Below, one piece after another: positions 57,365 to 64,000 of a stretch of 64,000 bases of DNA. Position 1 is the first letter of the stretch, and each line of letters opens with the position of its first letter. Under the pieces are notes generated by a model. The model worked only from the letters and a program-made list of their open reading frames with translations. It was not told the DNA's origin and searched no databases. The stretch is from Cohnella silvisoli (GTDB lineage Bacteria; Bacillota; Bacilli; Paenibacillales; Paenibacillaceae): the NCBI RefSeq assembly GCF_021190915.1, contig NZ_JAIOAP010000003.1, forward strand, positions 186,001 to 250,000, in the 5' to 3' direction. A program made the position numbers and the translations under genes.

Positions 57365-57396
57365 CGTGAGAGTAGGGAGCGGAAGATATCAGGGCT

Positions 57397-57732
57397 TTAC
57401 GCCAAGATGGAACGGGTGTTACGGAGAATATCTTTCATTACATCGGAATCAACCGGAACGCTGGCAACGACTTTGATTTTACGTTTTCTCACGTCCAGGC
57501 TCTTTAATTGATCCGTTAGAACGACACCAGTGAATGGGAGTCCTTCCGGAAGCGGAACTTCAAAAGCATAGTCCTTTGCTTGGTTTGTGATTGGACACAC
57601 GACCGCAAAGCCGGTCAAGTCGTTAAATTCTAATTCAGATAATACGATGGCGGGACGGCGACCAGCTTGTTCCCGCCCGGCTTGCGGATCGAAGTCCAGC
57701 CAAACCAGATCGCCTCGTGCTGGAATGGTCAA
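57397..57732 (-). CDS. mazF: MazF/PemK-type endoribonuclease toxin
   Basis: A 111-residue toxin of the MazF/PemK family that cleaves mRNA. The family landmarks are present: RGDLVWLDFDPQAGREQAGRRPAIVLS at the N-terminus, VVCPITNQ, and VVLTDQLKSLD. The start is a TTG at 57732 that overlaps the antitoxin stop as TTGA, indicating tight translational coupling. It is convergent with importer 4, only 32 bases away. Confidence 0.92.
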   Translation of the reverse strand: MTIPARGDLVWLDFDPQAGREQAGRRPAIVLSELEFNDLTGFAVVCPITNQAKDYAFEVPLPEGLPFTGVVLTDQLKSLDVRKRKIKVVASVPVDSDVMKDILRNTRSILA

Positions 57733-58007
57733 ATCAGTTCGTCTCCTTCAATACCGAGGTCGATTTCTTCATGGCGCGGTGAATCCGGATTGACTTTCGC
57801 AAGAAGTTTCTTCATATGAGCGCGTAATTCCTCGTTCGTCTCTTGCGGTTTTACCACGGGACGAAGCAGAATATCGTTCTCCGGCGTTAACATGATCTGC
57901 AACTCGGCGCCTTCTTCTAAGTTAAGGCGTTTTAACAATTGGTTCGGAATACGGATAGCGCTGCTATTGCCCCATTTACTGAGAGTTGCACTCGTCATTA
58001 GGATCAT
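57729..58007 (-). CDS. mazE: MazE/AbrB-type antitoxin
   Basis: A 92-residue antitoxin with an N-terminal AbrB/MazE swapped-hairpin DNA-binding domain (LSKWGNSSAIRIPNQLLKRL) and an acidic C-terminal tail (HEEIDLGIEGDELI) that would bind and block the toxin. I choose ATG 58007, preceded by AAGGGAAGGG on the minus strand; an upstream ATG at 58031 lies inside the promoter -10. It precedes and overlaps the toxin gene. Confidence 0.9.
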   Translation of the reverse strand: MILMTSATLSKWGNSSAIRIPNQLLKRLNLEEGAELQIMLTPENDILLRPVVKPQETNEELRAHMKKLLAKVNPDSPRHEEIDLGIEGDELI

Positions 58008-58030
58008 GTCCCTTCCCTTATTATGATCCA

Positions 58031-58073
58031 ATTATAACTCACCCTCTTTAGGAAGTATATCCATATGATATAC
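58031..58073 (-). promoter_or_regulatory. mazEF promoter and dyad operator
   Basis: On the minus strand a TATAAT lies at 58036-58031. Overlapping the -35 position is a perfect inverted repeat GTATATC-CATAT-GATATAC (58055-58073). MazE-type antitoxins repress their own promoter by binding such dyads. Confidence 0.6.
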
Positions 58074-58180
58074 AATGGTTACGATATCGATACCCATATT
58101 TATTAAAAAGAAGCAAGGCGGCCGTTTTATATTGGCGCCTTGCTTGAAAAATTCGGTTTAGAGGTCAGTCATCGCCTAGG

Positions 58181-58350
58181 GGCAGTTTTTTGGCCTTGGC
58201 GAAGTCACAACGCTGCGTTTCAAGGTGGTGAAGGCAGTTTTTTAGCCTTGGCGAAGTCACAACGCTGCGTTTCAAGGTGGTGAAGGCAGTTTTTTGGTCT
58301 TGGCGAAGTCACAACGTTGAGCTCCCGGGTGATGTAGGCAGTTTTTTGGC
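58181..58350. repeat. Intergenic tandem array, exact 52-bp period
   Basis: The motif GGCAGTTTTTT recurs at 58181, 58233, 58285 and 58337, always 52 bases apart. The first two units are nearly identical over the full period, the third is diverged in its second half, and the fourth is partial. Each full unit has a CCTTG...CAAGG inverted pair. The array occupies the gap between the antitoxin promoter and the dioxygenase gene; nothing else is recognisable there. Confidence 0.85.
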
Positions 58351-58400
58351 CTTCGAACCATAGTACAGAGGCGGAAGGGTTAATGACGGGAACAGGGAGT

Positions 58401-59243
58401 TCAACCCACCGTCAGGGGAGCCAGCAAAGGGAAATATTCATTGGCGAAAAGCTGCCCTTGACGTGGTCTGGGACCGAGCAAACGGATGTTGTCGACGTTC
58501 TGCCCTTTGTTCTCATAAGCCATGTCGCTCGGCATCAGATGAGAAACGACCGACAGGCGCGGGGCATCGGACAAGTTAGGTCCCGATGCATGGAATGCCA
58601 GGGAATGGTGAAAGCTCGCTTGGCCTGCTTTTAAGGTCATGGGAACTTCCCGCCACTCCCGCCCATCCCGGGCGAATTGATTCTTCAAGGAATCGAGATC
58701 TTGATTAAAGAAGGAATCGCTGGTCGGCACAAGCCCCCAACGGTGGGAGCCGGGAACAACCATCATGCATCCGTTCGAGAGATCGGTGTCCTGGAGGGCG
58801 ATCCACGCCGTCACCAAGTTGTCGCTGTTCGTGCATTGCCAGTAGGCATAATCCTGATGCCAGCCGACATTGCCGGAGGACACATTCTGCTTATTTCCCG
58901 TACCCGGTTTATAGATGACTTGGTCATACCATACACGGACGGCATCCGTATCCATCAATTCCGCCGCCATCTGTCCGAGCAGCGGATTCGTAATGGCGTC
59001 CTTGATTACATCGTTGACCCACCAGGCATTATCCATCTTGCGCAACTGCAGGGGATTGCCGTTCGATTCCCATTCCGACAAGGGAAACCCGTCTCCGTCG
59101 TAATCGCGTGCCCAGATCCTGTCATGGGCTTGGCGCAGTCGCGCTAACTGGTCATCATCGAAAATCCGGGGGCTGATCCAGTAGCCATTATCTTGATAAA
59201 ACCGTACATCCTCATTGGTTACGACACGTTTGTTCAATTTCAT
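58401..59243 (-). CDS. Phytanoyl-CoA dioxygenase (PhyH)-family protein, second copy
   Basis: A 280-residue Fe(II)/2-oxoglutarate-dependent oxygenase. The iron-binding HxD is in NVGWHQDYAYW, the distal histidine in SLAFHASGPN, and the 2-oxoglutarate arginine probably in APRLSVVSH. GCMMVVPGSHRWG is the usual loop. Substrate is unknown; PhyH relatives hydroxylate lipids, ectoine, phosphonates and secondary metabolites. It is the last gene of the minus-strand operon that begins with importer 5. Confidence 0.85.
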   Translation of the reverse strand: MKLNKRVVTNEDVRFYQDNGYWISPRIFDDDQLARLRQAHDRIWARDYDGDGFPLSEWESNGNPLQLRKMDNAWWVNDVIKDAITNPLLGQMAAELMDTDAVRVWYDQVIYKPGTGNKQNVSSGNVGWHQDYAYWQCTNSDNLVTAWIALQDTDLSNGCMMVVPGSHRWGLVPTSDSFFNQDLDSLKNQFARDGREWREVPMTLKAGQASFHHSLAFHASGPNLSDAPRLSVVSHLMPSDMAYENKGQNVDNIRLLGPRPRQGQLFANEYFPLLAPLTVG

Positions 59244-59306
59244 TTTACCAACTCCTTCTGCACATTAAACCTCTTACCTCACACCTTGCGCCTGGAATCC
59301 AACAAC

Positions 59307-60155
59307 TCAATTTTGCGGCGACGGCTCCCACGGCATTCTGACCGGATAGCCGATTCGTTCGTTGCGGAACAGCTTCTTCGCCCGGTCGCTCAACCCGTTG
59401 TAGACGTCGCGGGGGATCTGGATCTCAAATCCGCTTCCGTACCAGGCGCGATTATAGATGAGGGCAATGTTCGTGCGGCGCGCGTTCGAACGGTTCGGCG
59501 TGCCCCGATGCCACATCCGCAGGTCGCGAATGACGATGGAGCCGGCCGACATATACACTTTCTCGGACAGCATGTGCTCGGCGGCGCGAACAATATGAAG
59601 GTGAGGATTCACTGAGCCGTCCAGCGTGTCGTGATTAGCGTAATCCGGATTCATATGCGTGCCTCCCGGCCATACTTCCAACGGTCCGTTCTCTTCCGTC
59701 GTATCGACTAGAGGGATATTCACTACCAAGCTGAAGGCGGGAAGAGGAACCGAAAGCTCCGGGAATAACGGCATCGTATCGCTGTGCACATTCTGGTAAT
59801 CCGACCCTGGCATAGGGGTATCCGAAGCGAAATAAGTGCATTTGCAGTCGTGGCCGAGAATTTGTTCGACGATCGACAGGGCGATCGGATGATTGATAAT
59901 GCGCTCATCGTTATACGGAGCCATGAACGGCAAGTGCATCTGTGCCCGGTTGGTTCCGGTATTGTAGCCTTTGCGGCTAATATAATCGTCGAACAGAGGA
60001 TCGAACGAAGCCCGCAGCTCGCGGATGAACGCTTCATCCAGCACTTTCTCGAACACGATATAACCGTTTGCTTTCACCTGTTCGACCGCAAGGGCCAACG
60101 TTTCCGGTGCTAGTATCCCTGTGGACAACTCTTCTGGAGTTAAATGGATTTTCAT
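59307..60155 (-). CDS. Phytanoyl-CoA dioxygenase (PhyH)-family protein, first copy
   Basis: A 282-residue oxygenase of the same family as the next gene but clearly diverged. HxD lies in NVHSDTMPLFP, the distal histidine in MWHRGTPNRS and the arginine in ARRTNIALIYN. GAGGCTG precedes its start on the minus strand. It is 27 bases downstream of the importer 5 permease, so importer and oxygenases are probably cotranscribed. Confidence 0.85.
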   Translation of the reverse strand: MKIHLTPEELSTGILAPETLALAVEQVKANGYIVFEKVLDEAFIRELRASFDPLFDDYISRKGYNTGTNRAQMHLPFMAPYNDERIINHPIALSIVEQILGHDCKCTYFASDTPMPGSDYQNVHSDTMPLFPELSVPLPAFSLVVNIPLVDTTEENGPLEVWPGGTHMNPDYANHDTLDGSVNPHLHIVRAAEHMLSEKVYMSAGSIVIRDLRMWHRGTPNRSNARRTNIALIYNRAWYGSGFEIQIPRDVYNGLSDRAKKLFRNERIGYPVRMPWEPSPQN

Positions 60156-60182
60156 AGTAAACAGCCTCCTGTAATCAAGTCG

Positions 60183-61016
60183 TTATTCTTTCAAAGCGCC
60201 CATCGTCAAACCCGTAATGATTTTTCGTTGGAAAAGGATATAAGTTAAAATCGTCGGAATCGCCGAGATGATCGCCGAGGTGGCAACCATGCTGTAGTCC
60301 ATCGTAAATTTCGTGCGAAAATAATTGAGCCCCACCGGCAAGGTGAGCAAATCCTGATTACGGATCAGTATGGTCGGCAGCATGAAGTTGTTCCACGTGC
60401 CCAGTACCGCGAAGATCGCCGCCGCCACCACAACCGGAGTCATGAGCGGCATGATGATGTAGATCAAATTTTTGAATTCAGTCGATCCGTCCATTCGGGC
60501 CGACTCCAGCAACGAAGCGGATATGTCCTTCATGAATCCGCGGAAGAGGAATACGGTAAATGGCACGCTCAAAGCGATTTGCGGCATAATAATCGCCCAC
60601 CGGGTGTTCAGCAGCGATATGGATTTCAAGTTGAAGAAAAGCGGGATAATAATGAGCTCGATCGGGATAATCAACCCCAACACGATGAGCAAAAACAACA
60701 TTTCCTTGCCGATAAACTTCAGATAGGCGAAAGCATATGCCGCCATGATCGAGATAACCAAAGAAACGACGACTACGATGAGGGTGACGATGACGCTGTT
60801 CTTGAAGTACGTGCTGAAGTTGCCGACCTTCCAGATGTGTACGTAATTATTCCAGGCCCAAGCGGAAGGCAAAGCCAACGGGCCGTTCTTGATCACTTCC
60901 TTGGTCGTTCGCAGCGAGGTGTTCAGAACGAGAATGAACGGTCCGGCCGTAAACAAAGCGACTATCGTTAGAAACACGTACATTTGCGTCTTTTTCAAAC
61001 CTTCCAAGCTTCTCAT
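60183..61016 (-). CDS. Sugar ABC transporter permease (importer 5, second)
   Basis: A 277-residue UgpE-like permease with six membrane segments and the EAA-loop equivalent LESARMDGSTEFKNLIYIIM, ending in LTMGALKE. The start at ATG 61016, preceded by AGGTGATCG, gives the normal length; the frame is open for another 300 codons upstream, but that part is the shadow of the previous gene. Confidence 0.92.
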   Translation of the reverse strand: MRSLEGLKKTQMYVFLTIVALFTAGPFILVLNTSLRTTKEVIKNGPLALPSAWAWNNYVHIWKVGNFSTYFKNSVIVTLIVVVVSLVISIMAAYAFAYLKFIGKEMLFLLIVLGLIIPIELIIIPLFFNLKSISLLNTRWAIIMPQIALSVPFTVFLFRGFMKDISASLLESARMDGSTEFKNLIYIIMPLMTPVVVAAAIFAVLGTWNNFMLPTILIRNQDLLTLPVGLNYFRTKFTMDYSMVATSAIISAIPTILTYILFQRKIITGLTMGALKE

Positions 61017-61021
61017 TCCGA

Positions 61022-61924
61022 TCACCTGTCCCTTTCCCTGACATAGATGATCAGGCGCGTGACGACGAGCACGAATACGGTCAGAATGATCGAAGCCGCC
61101 GCACCGAAGCCTACCCGGTTTTGTATAAAGCCCTGGTAATAGACGTAATACGAAATGACGTAGGAGCTGTAGCCCGGACCGCCGTTTGTCGTCGTCATGA
61201 CCAGATCGAAAATGCTGAACGAGCCAACCGTCATAAGTACCACCACGCTTGTGATCGCCTGATGAATACCCGGAATCGTAATGTAGCGGAATTGTCCCGC
61301 GGATCCGCAGCCATCCATTTTCGCCGCTTCGTACAGATGGGGATCGACCCCCTGAATAGCCGCGGTGAAGATGATGACGCAAAATCCGTACGTTTGCCAC
61401 AGATAAATGATGAACAAAGCGAACATGACGATTTTGGGATCTCCGAGCCATCCCGTTGCCCATGCATCCAGCCCTATTGAACGCAGGATGACATTTAACG
61501 GACCGAATGTCGGGTCGTAGATCCATTTCCAGATAACCGCCGCGATGACCATCGAGATAACCTGCGGGAGGAAGAAAATCAGCTGGAACCCTTTGCCGAA
61601 CCGGGCTTTGCCGCGGACAAGCATGCTGGATACGACAAGGCCGAGCCATACCGGGAGAGTAGCGGAAGCAAGCACCCACAGCAGCGTATTTCGGAGCGCG
61701 ATCCAGAACGTCGGCTCTACGGAGAACAGATCGATGTAATTTTGGAAGCCGACGAAAGTTTTGGGGCCGATTCCGTCCCATTCGGTTAAGCTCGTATAGA
61801 ACGTTTGCAAAGCCGGCCAGCCGACAAAATAAAGGTAGAAGAAAAAGGCGGGCAGCAGAAAAAGATAAGCGACCGTAGACTTGCGCAAGGTTGATCTTAT
61901 AAGCGGTTTCAAAGGTTGATTCAC
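61022..61924 (-). CDS. Sugar ABC transporter permease (importer 5, first)
   Basis: A 300-residue UgpA-like permease with six membrane segments and EAA loop EAAKMDGCGSAGQFRYITIP. It begins 56 bases after the binding-protein stop, just past a hairpin, and is followed by the second permease five bases later. Confidence 0.92.
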   Translation of the reverse strand: MNQPLKPLIRSTLRKSTVAYLFLLPAFFFYLYFVGWPALQTFYTSLTEWDGIGPKTFVGFQNYIDLFSVEPTFWIALRNTLLWVLASATLPVWLGLVVSSMLVRGKARFGKGFQLIFFLPQVISMVIAAVIWKWIYDPTFGPLNVILRSIGLDAWATGWLGDPKIVMFALFIIYLWQTYGFCVIIFTAAIQGVDPHLYEAAKMDGCGSAGQFRYITIPGIHQAITSVVVLMTVGSFSIFDLVMTTTNGGPGYSSYVISYYVYYQGFIQNRVGFGAAASIILTVFVLVVTRLIIYVRERDR

Positions 61925-61935
61925 CTCGCATTGGA

Positions 61936-61974
61936 AACGAGCAGCCGCCCCATTAATTCATACGGCTGCTCGTT
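61936..61974 (-). terminator. Hairpin between binding-protein and permease genes (importer 5)
   Basis: A perfect 12-bp stem, AACGAGCAGCCG with CGGCTGCTCGTT (plus-strand arms 61936-61947 and 61963-61974), with a 15-base loop and a short T tail on the minus strand. It is the fifth example of this arrangement in the window. Confidence 0.75.
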
Positions 61975-61980
61975 ATTTCG

Positions 61981-63294
61981 TTATTTGGCCTGGGCTTGAG
62001 CTTTCAGCTTCTCGTACTCGGTTTTTATGGCGTCCCAGCACTCTTGCGGAGTGGATTCCTTGAGCATCATTTTTTGCGTCTCTTTCACGACAACGTCGGT
62101 GAAGCCCGGCAGCGAGCCATCCAAATAGAAACCGATGTTCGTCTTGCTGATGGCCTCGTTCAGCTCCTGCTTAAGCGGCGGCAAGTTAAAGGTCGAAGAG
62201 TCCACTGTAATGCTGGAAGTAAGACCGCCTTCGGACCAGATTTTCACCACTTCGGGATCCATGAAGATATCGATGAAGTCGAGCGCCGCTTCTTTCTTCT
62301 CCGGTGTCAGTTTCGCGTTAAGCGCCCAGGCGCCGTCCGTCGAATTGACGATGGTGTTCGGCAGCTTGCTGTCCGTAACCGGGAAGGCGAATACGCCGAC
62401 AGGGAAGTCCAAATCCTTGTAAGCAGGCAGGTTCCAGTCACCGTCCACGACCATTGCGGTTTCTCCTTTGGCGAACAAAGTCGGAATCGCATTGTAATCG
62501 ATCGAGGACATATCTTTCCGGTAGTAGCCTTTGTTAACCCAATCGTTCACGGTAGTGAGGGAGGAGACCATCGCATCCTCCAGCGGCTTGCTGACGCCCT
62601 TCAAATAATAGAAGTCGTTGACGTTCTTCATGTCCACTTGCCCATACAGCAGGGAGAATACGCTCCACATAAGGTTGAAATTGTTCAGGCCCGCATTTTC
62701 CATCGGAATTTTGCCTGCTGTCTTAACCTTTTCCAGAATGGCGTTATATTGTTCGACGGAAGTCGGCGGCGTGAGATTCAGTTCCTCGAACATTTTTTTG
62801 TTGTAAAACACGACGACAGGCGCCATCAGGAACGGCACGCTGTAGTAGGTGTCAGGCGTTCTTAAGTTGTTGTATTCGATGGCTCCGGACACTTGCTTAT
62901 CCAGCCAGCCCCGACTTTTTACATCTTCCGTAATATCCATCAGGTAGTTGTTCTTTTGCAGCATCTGCTGCTTGGCATCGTCCACATACACGATATCCTG
63001 ACCTTCGCCGGAGGAAAATGCCAGCTTCAGGCTTTGTTCGTAATTGCCGCCATCGGCGCTGTGCTGGATCGTGACATTCGGGTGTTTCTTGTTGAAAATG
63101 GCGATCGTCTGATCCATCATCTTGATGCGCTCTTCGCTGTTCAGATAGGATGTGACGGTCAGGGTAATGTTCTTTTCCGCATTCGTTGCGCTTGCGCTCT
63201 CGGAACTGCCATTGTTTGAAGTACCGGAGCTGCAGCCGATCAGACCGGTTACGAAGGCAGCTAACAAGGACAACAAGACGATTTTTCTGCTCAT
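61981..63294 (-). CDS. Sugar-binding lipoprotein (family 1, importer 5)
   Basis: A 437-residue family-1 binding protein with lipobox LIGCS after MSRKIVLLSLLAAFVTG. ATG 63294 sets the signal peptide correctly; the frame continues 45 codons upstream but without a sensible N-terminus. Motifs such as GQDIVYVDDAKQQML, TYYSVPFLMAPVVVFYNKKM and GETAMVVDGDWNLPAY are typical of CUT1 receptors. It is preceded by a sensor kinase on the same strand. Confidence 0.92.
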   Translation of the reverse strand: MSRKIVLLSLLAAFVTGLIGCSSGTSNNGSSESASATNAEKNITLTVTSYLNSEERIKMMDQTIAIFNKKHPNVTIQHSADGGNYEQSLKLAFSSGEGQDIVYVDDAKQQMLQKNNYLMDITEDVKSRGWLDKQVSGAIEYNNLRTPDTYYSVPFLMAPVVVFYNKKMFEELNLTPPTSVEQYNAILEKVKTAGKIPMENAGLNNFNLMWSVFSLLYGQVDMKNVNDFYYLKGVSKPLEDAMVSSLTTVNDWVNKGYYRKDMSSIDYNAIPTLFAKGETAMVVDGDWNLPAYKDLDFPVGVFAFPVTDSKLPNTIVNSTDGAWALNAKLTPEKKEAALDFIDIFMDPEVVKIWSEGGLTSSITVDSSTFNLPPLKQELNEAISKTNIGFYLDGSLPGFTDVVVKETQKMMLKESTPQECWDAIKTEYEKLKAQAQAK

Positions 63295-63377
63295 CTTATG
63301 AACGAACCCCTTTCTGTGCAGAACTCTGATTGATAAGACATGATTATTGTAGCGCCCCGGGCAACCCTCTGAAATGC

Positions 63378-63412
63378 AAAAAACAACGGGTTCACCGCGG
63401 TCCCCGTTGTTT
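63378..63412 (-). terminator. Minus-strand terminator after the fourth kinase
   Basis: AAACAACGGG (63381-63390) pairs with CCCGTTGTTT (63403-63412). On the minus strand the hairpin is followed by TTTTTT (63383-63378), a standard intrinsic terminator separating the kinase from the importer 5 gene. Confidence 0.85.
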
Positions 63413-63466
63413 TGTCCCAGTAGCCGCAACGTGCGCGGTCAGGACGATCTTATTCCTGGTACTATT

Positions 63467-64000
63467 CTACGATTTTGGGACTGCAGGCAGCCGAAGCGTT
63501 ACGCAAGTTCCTGCTTGTCCGCTTTGGATCTCGATACCGTAACGCAATCCATAATGCAATTGCAGTCGCTGGTGAACGTTGGATAGGCCAACATTGTCTC
63601 GCTCTTCCGGGTCTTCCAGCTTAAGGCGAAGCGCCGTTAGCTTGTCCTCGGGGATTCCGCAGCCGTTGTCGCGGACATGCAGCAGCATATCGCCATCGGT
63701 GCGGGCGCCTTCGATCCGGATTTCTCCCCGAAAACGGGTCGGCTCCAAGCCATGCAGCAGCGCGTTCTCGATGAGAGGCTGAACGATAAGCCGCGGAACC
63801 GTAATGTCGAGAAGGGCTTCCTCGATATTCACGATTAAATGTATCCCGTCACCGTAGCGGGTATTCATGATTTTCAAATAATCTTGGACATAATCGAGCT
63901 CTTCCCGCAAGGGCACGATCGGGACGGTGCTCTTGTATATCGGGCGGATCAAGTTTCCCAGTGAAGTGATCGTTTCCATAATGTTCGTGGCGCGGATGGA
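63467..64000 (-). CDS. Sensor histidine kinase, YesM type (C-terminal part, cut by window edge)
   Basis: The frame is open to the right edge. It shows the end of the dimerisation region (LREELDYVQDYLKIMNTRYG) and an HATPase domain with IVQPLIENALLHGLEP (N box), VRDNGCGIPEDKL (G1) and NVGLSNVHQRLQLHYG (G2). The catalytic histidine and membrane part lie beyond the window. It is probably the sensor for importer 5; its response regulator is not in view and may lie upstream. Confidence 0.92.
   Translation of the reverse strand, partial: SIRATNIMETITSLGNLIRPIYKSTVPIVPLREELDYVQDYLKIMNTRYGDGIHLIVNIEEALLDITVPRLIVQPLIENALLHGLEPTRFRGEIRIEGARTDGDMLLHVRDNGCGIPEDKLTALRLKLEDPEERDNVGLSNVHQRLQLHYGLRYGIEIQSGQAGTCVTLRLPAVPKS

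Noticed and set aside
58181..58350. CRISPR array
   Set aside because: A 52-bp tandem duplication with near-identical whole units; there are no spacers.
61017..61931. N-terminal extension of the second importer 5 permease
   Set aside because: The extra 300 codons are a shadow of the first permease and read as low-complexity, Arg/Gly/His-rich sequence.

Overview
The window looks like a chromosomal segment of a spore-former-type Firmicute in the Paenibacillaceae (Paenibacillus or Cohnella-like). The basis is strong AGGAGG-type ribosome binding sites, TTG/GTG starts, lipoprotein sugar-binding proteins, AraC-type response regulators paired with HAMP/His-kinase sensors (YesM/YesN style), ABC sugar permeases without a linked ATPase, and a gltBD pair. 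No rRNA, tRNA, phage or complete insertion sequence was seen.

The window is dominated by carbohydrate scavenging. It holds five CUT1-type ABC importers (binding protein plus two permeases): 7052-10807, 32832-36028, 38700-41952, 53743-57364 and, on the minus strand, 60183-63294. Four of them have an adjacent sensor kinase; the fourth kinase runs off the right edge. All five have an RNA hairpin between the binding-protein gene and the first permease gene.

Region by region: 1-803 holds the tail of one Uma2-type nuclease gene and a second copy broken by a stop codon. 809-14436 is a glycan locus: GH127-type beta-L-arabinofuranosidase, AraC regulator, two-component system, importer, an unassigned beta-propeller protein, and a secreted protein with FG-GAP repeats and a GH99-like domain. 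14626-20731 is housekeeping gltB-gltD. 20732-21514 is intergenic with a nested repeat array. 21515-29150 is an eight-gene catabolic operon (GH105, PfkB kinase, two dehydrogenases, SMP-30 lactonase-like protein, AroE-like protein, cupin-type phosphoglucose isomerase-like protein, aldo/keto reductase). 29303-45291 is a second large glycan locus: a two-component system whose regulator is cut by an in-frame stop, importer 2, a GH172 (DUF2961) enzyme, a GH183-like (DUF4185) lipoprotein, importer 3, a large putative glycosidase and a zinc dehydrogenase. 45439-48641 is a mosaic of duplicated Uma2 genes, a decayed NagB-like pseudogene and a LacI regulator. 48730-57364 holds a phosphodiester glycosidase-domain protein, a repeat array and a third two-component system with importer 4, in lower-GC DNA. 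57397-58073 is a MazEF-type toxin-antitoxin pair. 58401-64000 (minus strand) is a kinase, importer 5 and two phytanoyl-CoA dioxygenase-family proteins.

The most interesting reading is that 36349-38612 pairs GH172 with a GH183-like protein. These are the two families known to attack D-arabinan, the furanose polymer of mycobacterial-type cell walls. Here the GH183-like protein is a surface lipoprotein and the GH172 enzyme lacks a signal peptide, which suggests cut outside, import, then trim inside. A conserved promoter motif shared by the importer 2 gene and the distant 21515-29150 operon ties that operon to the same regulator.
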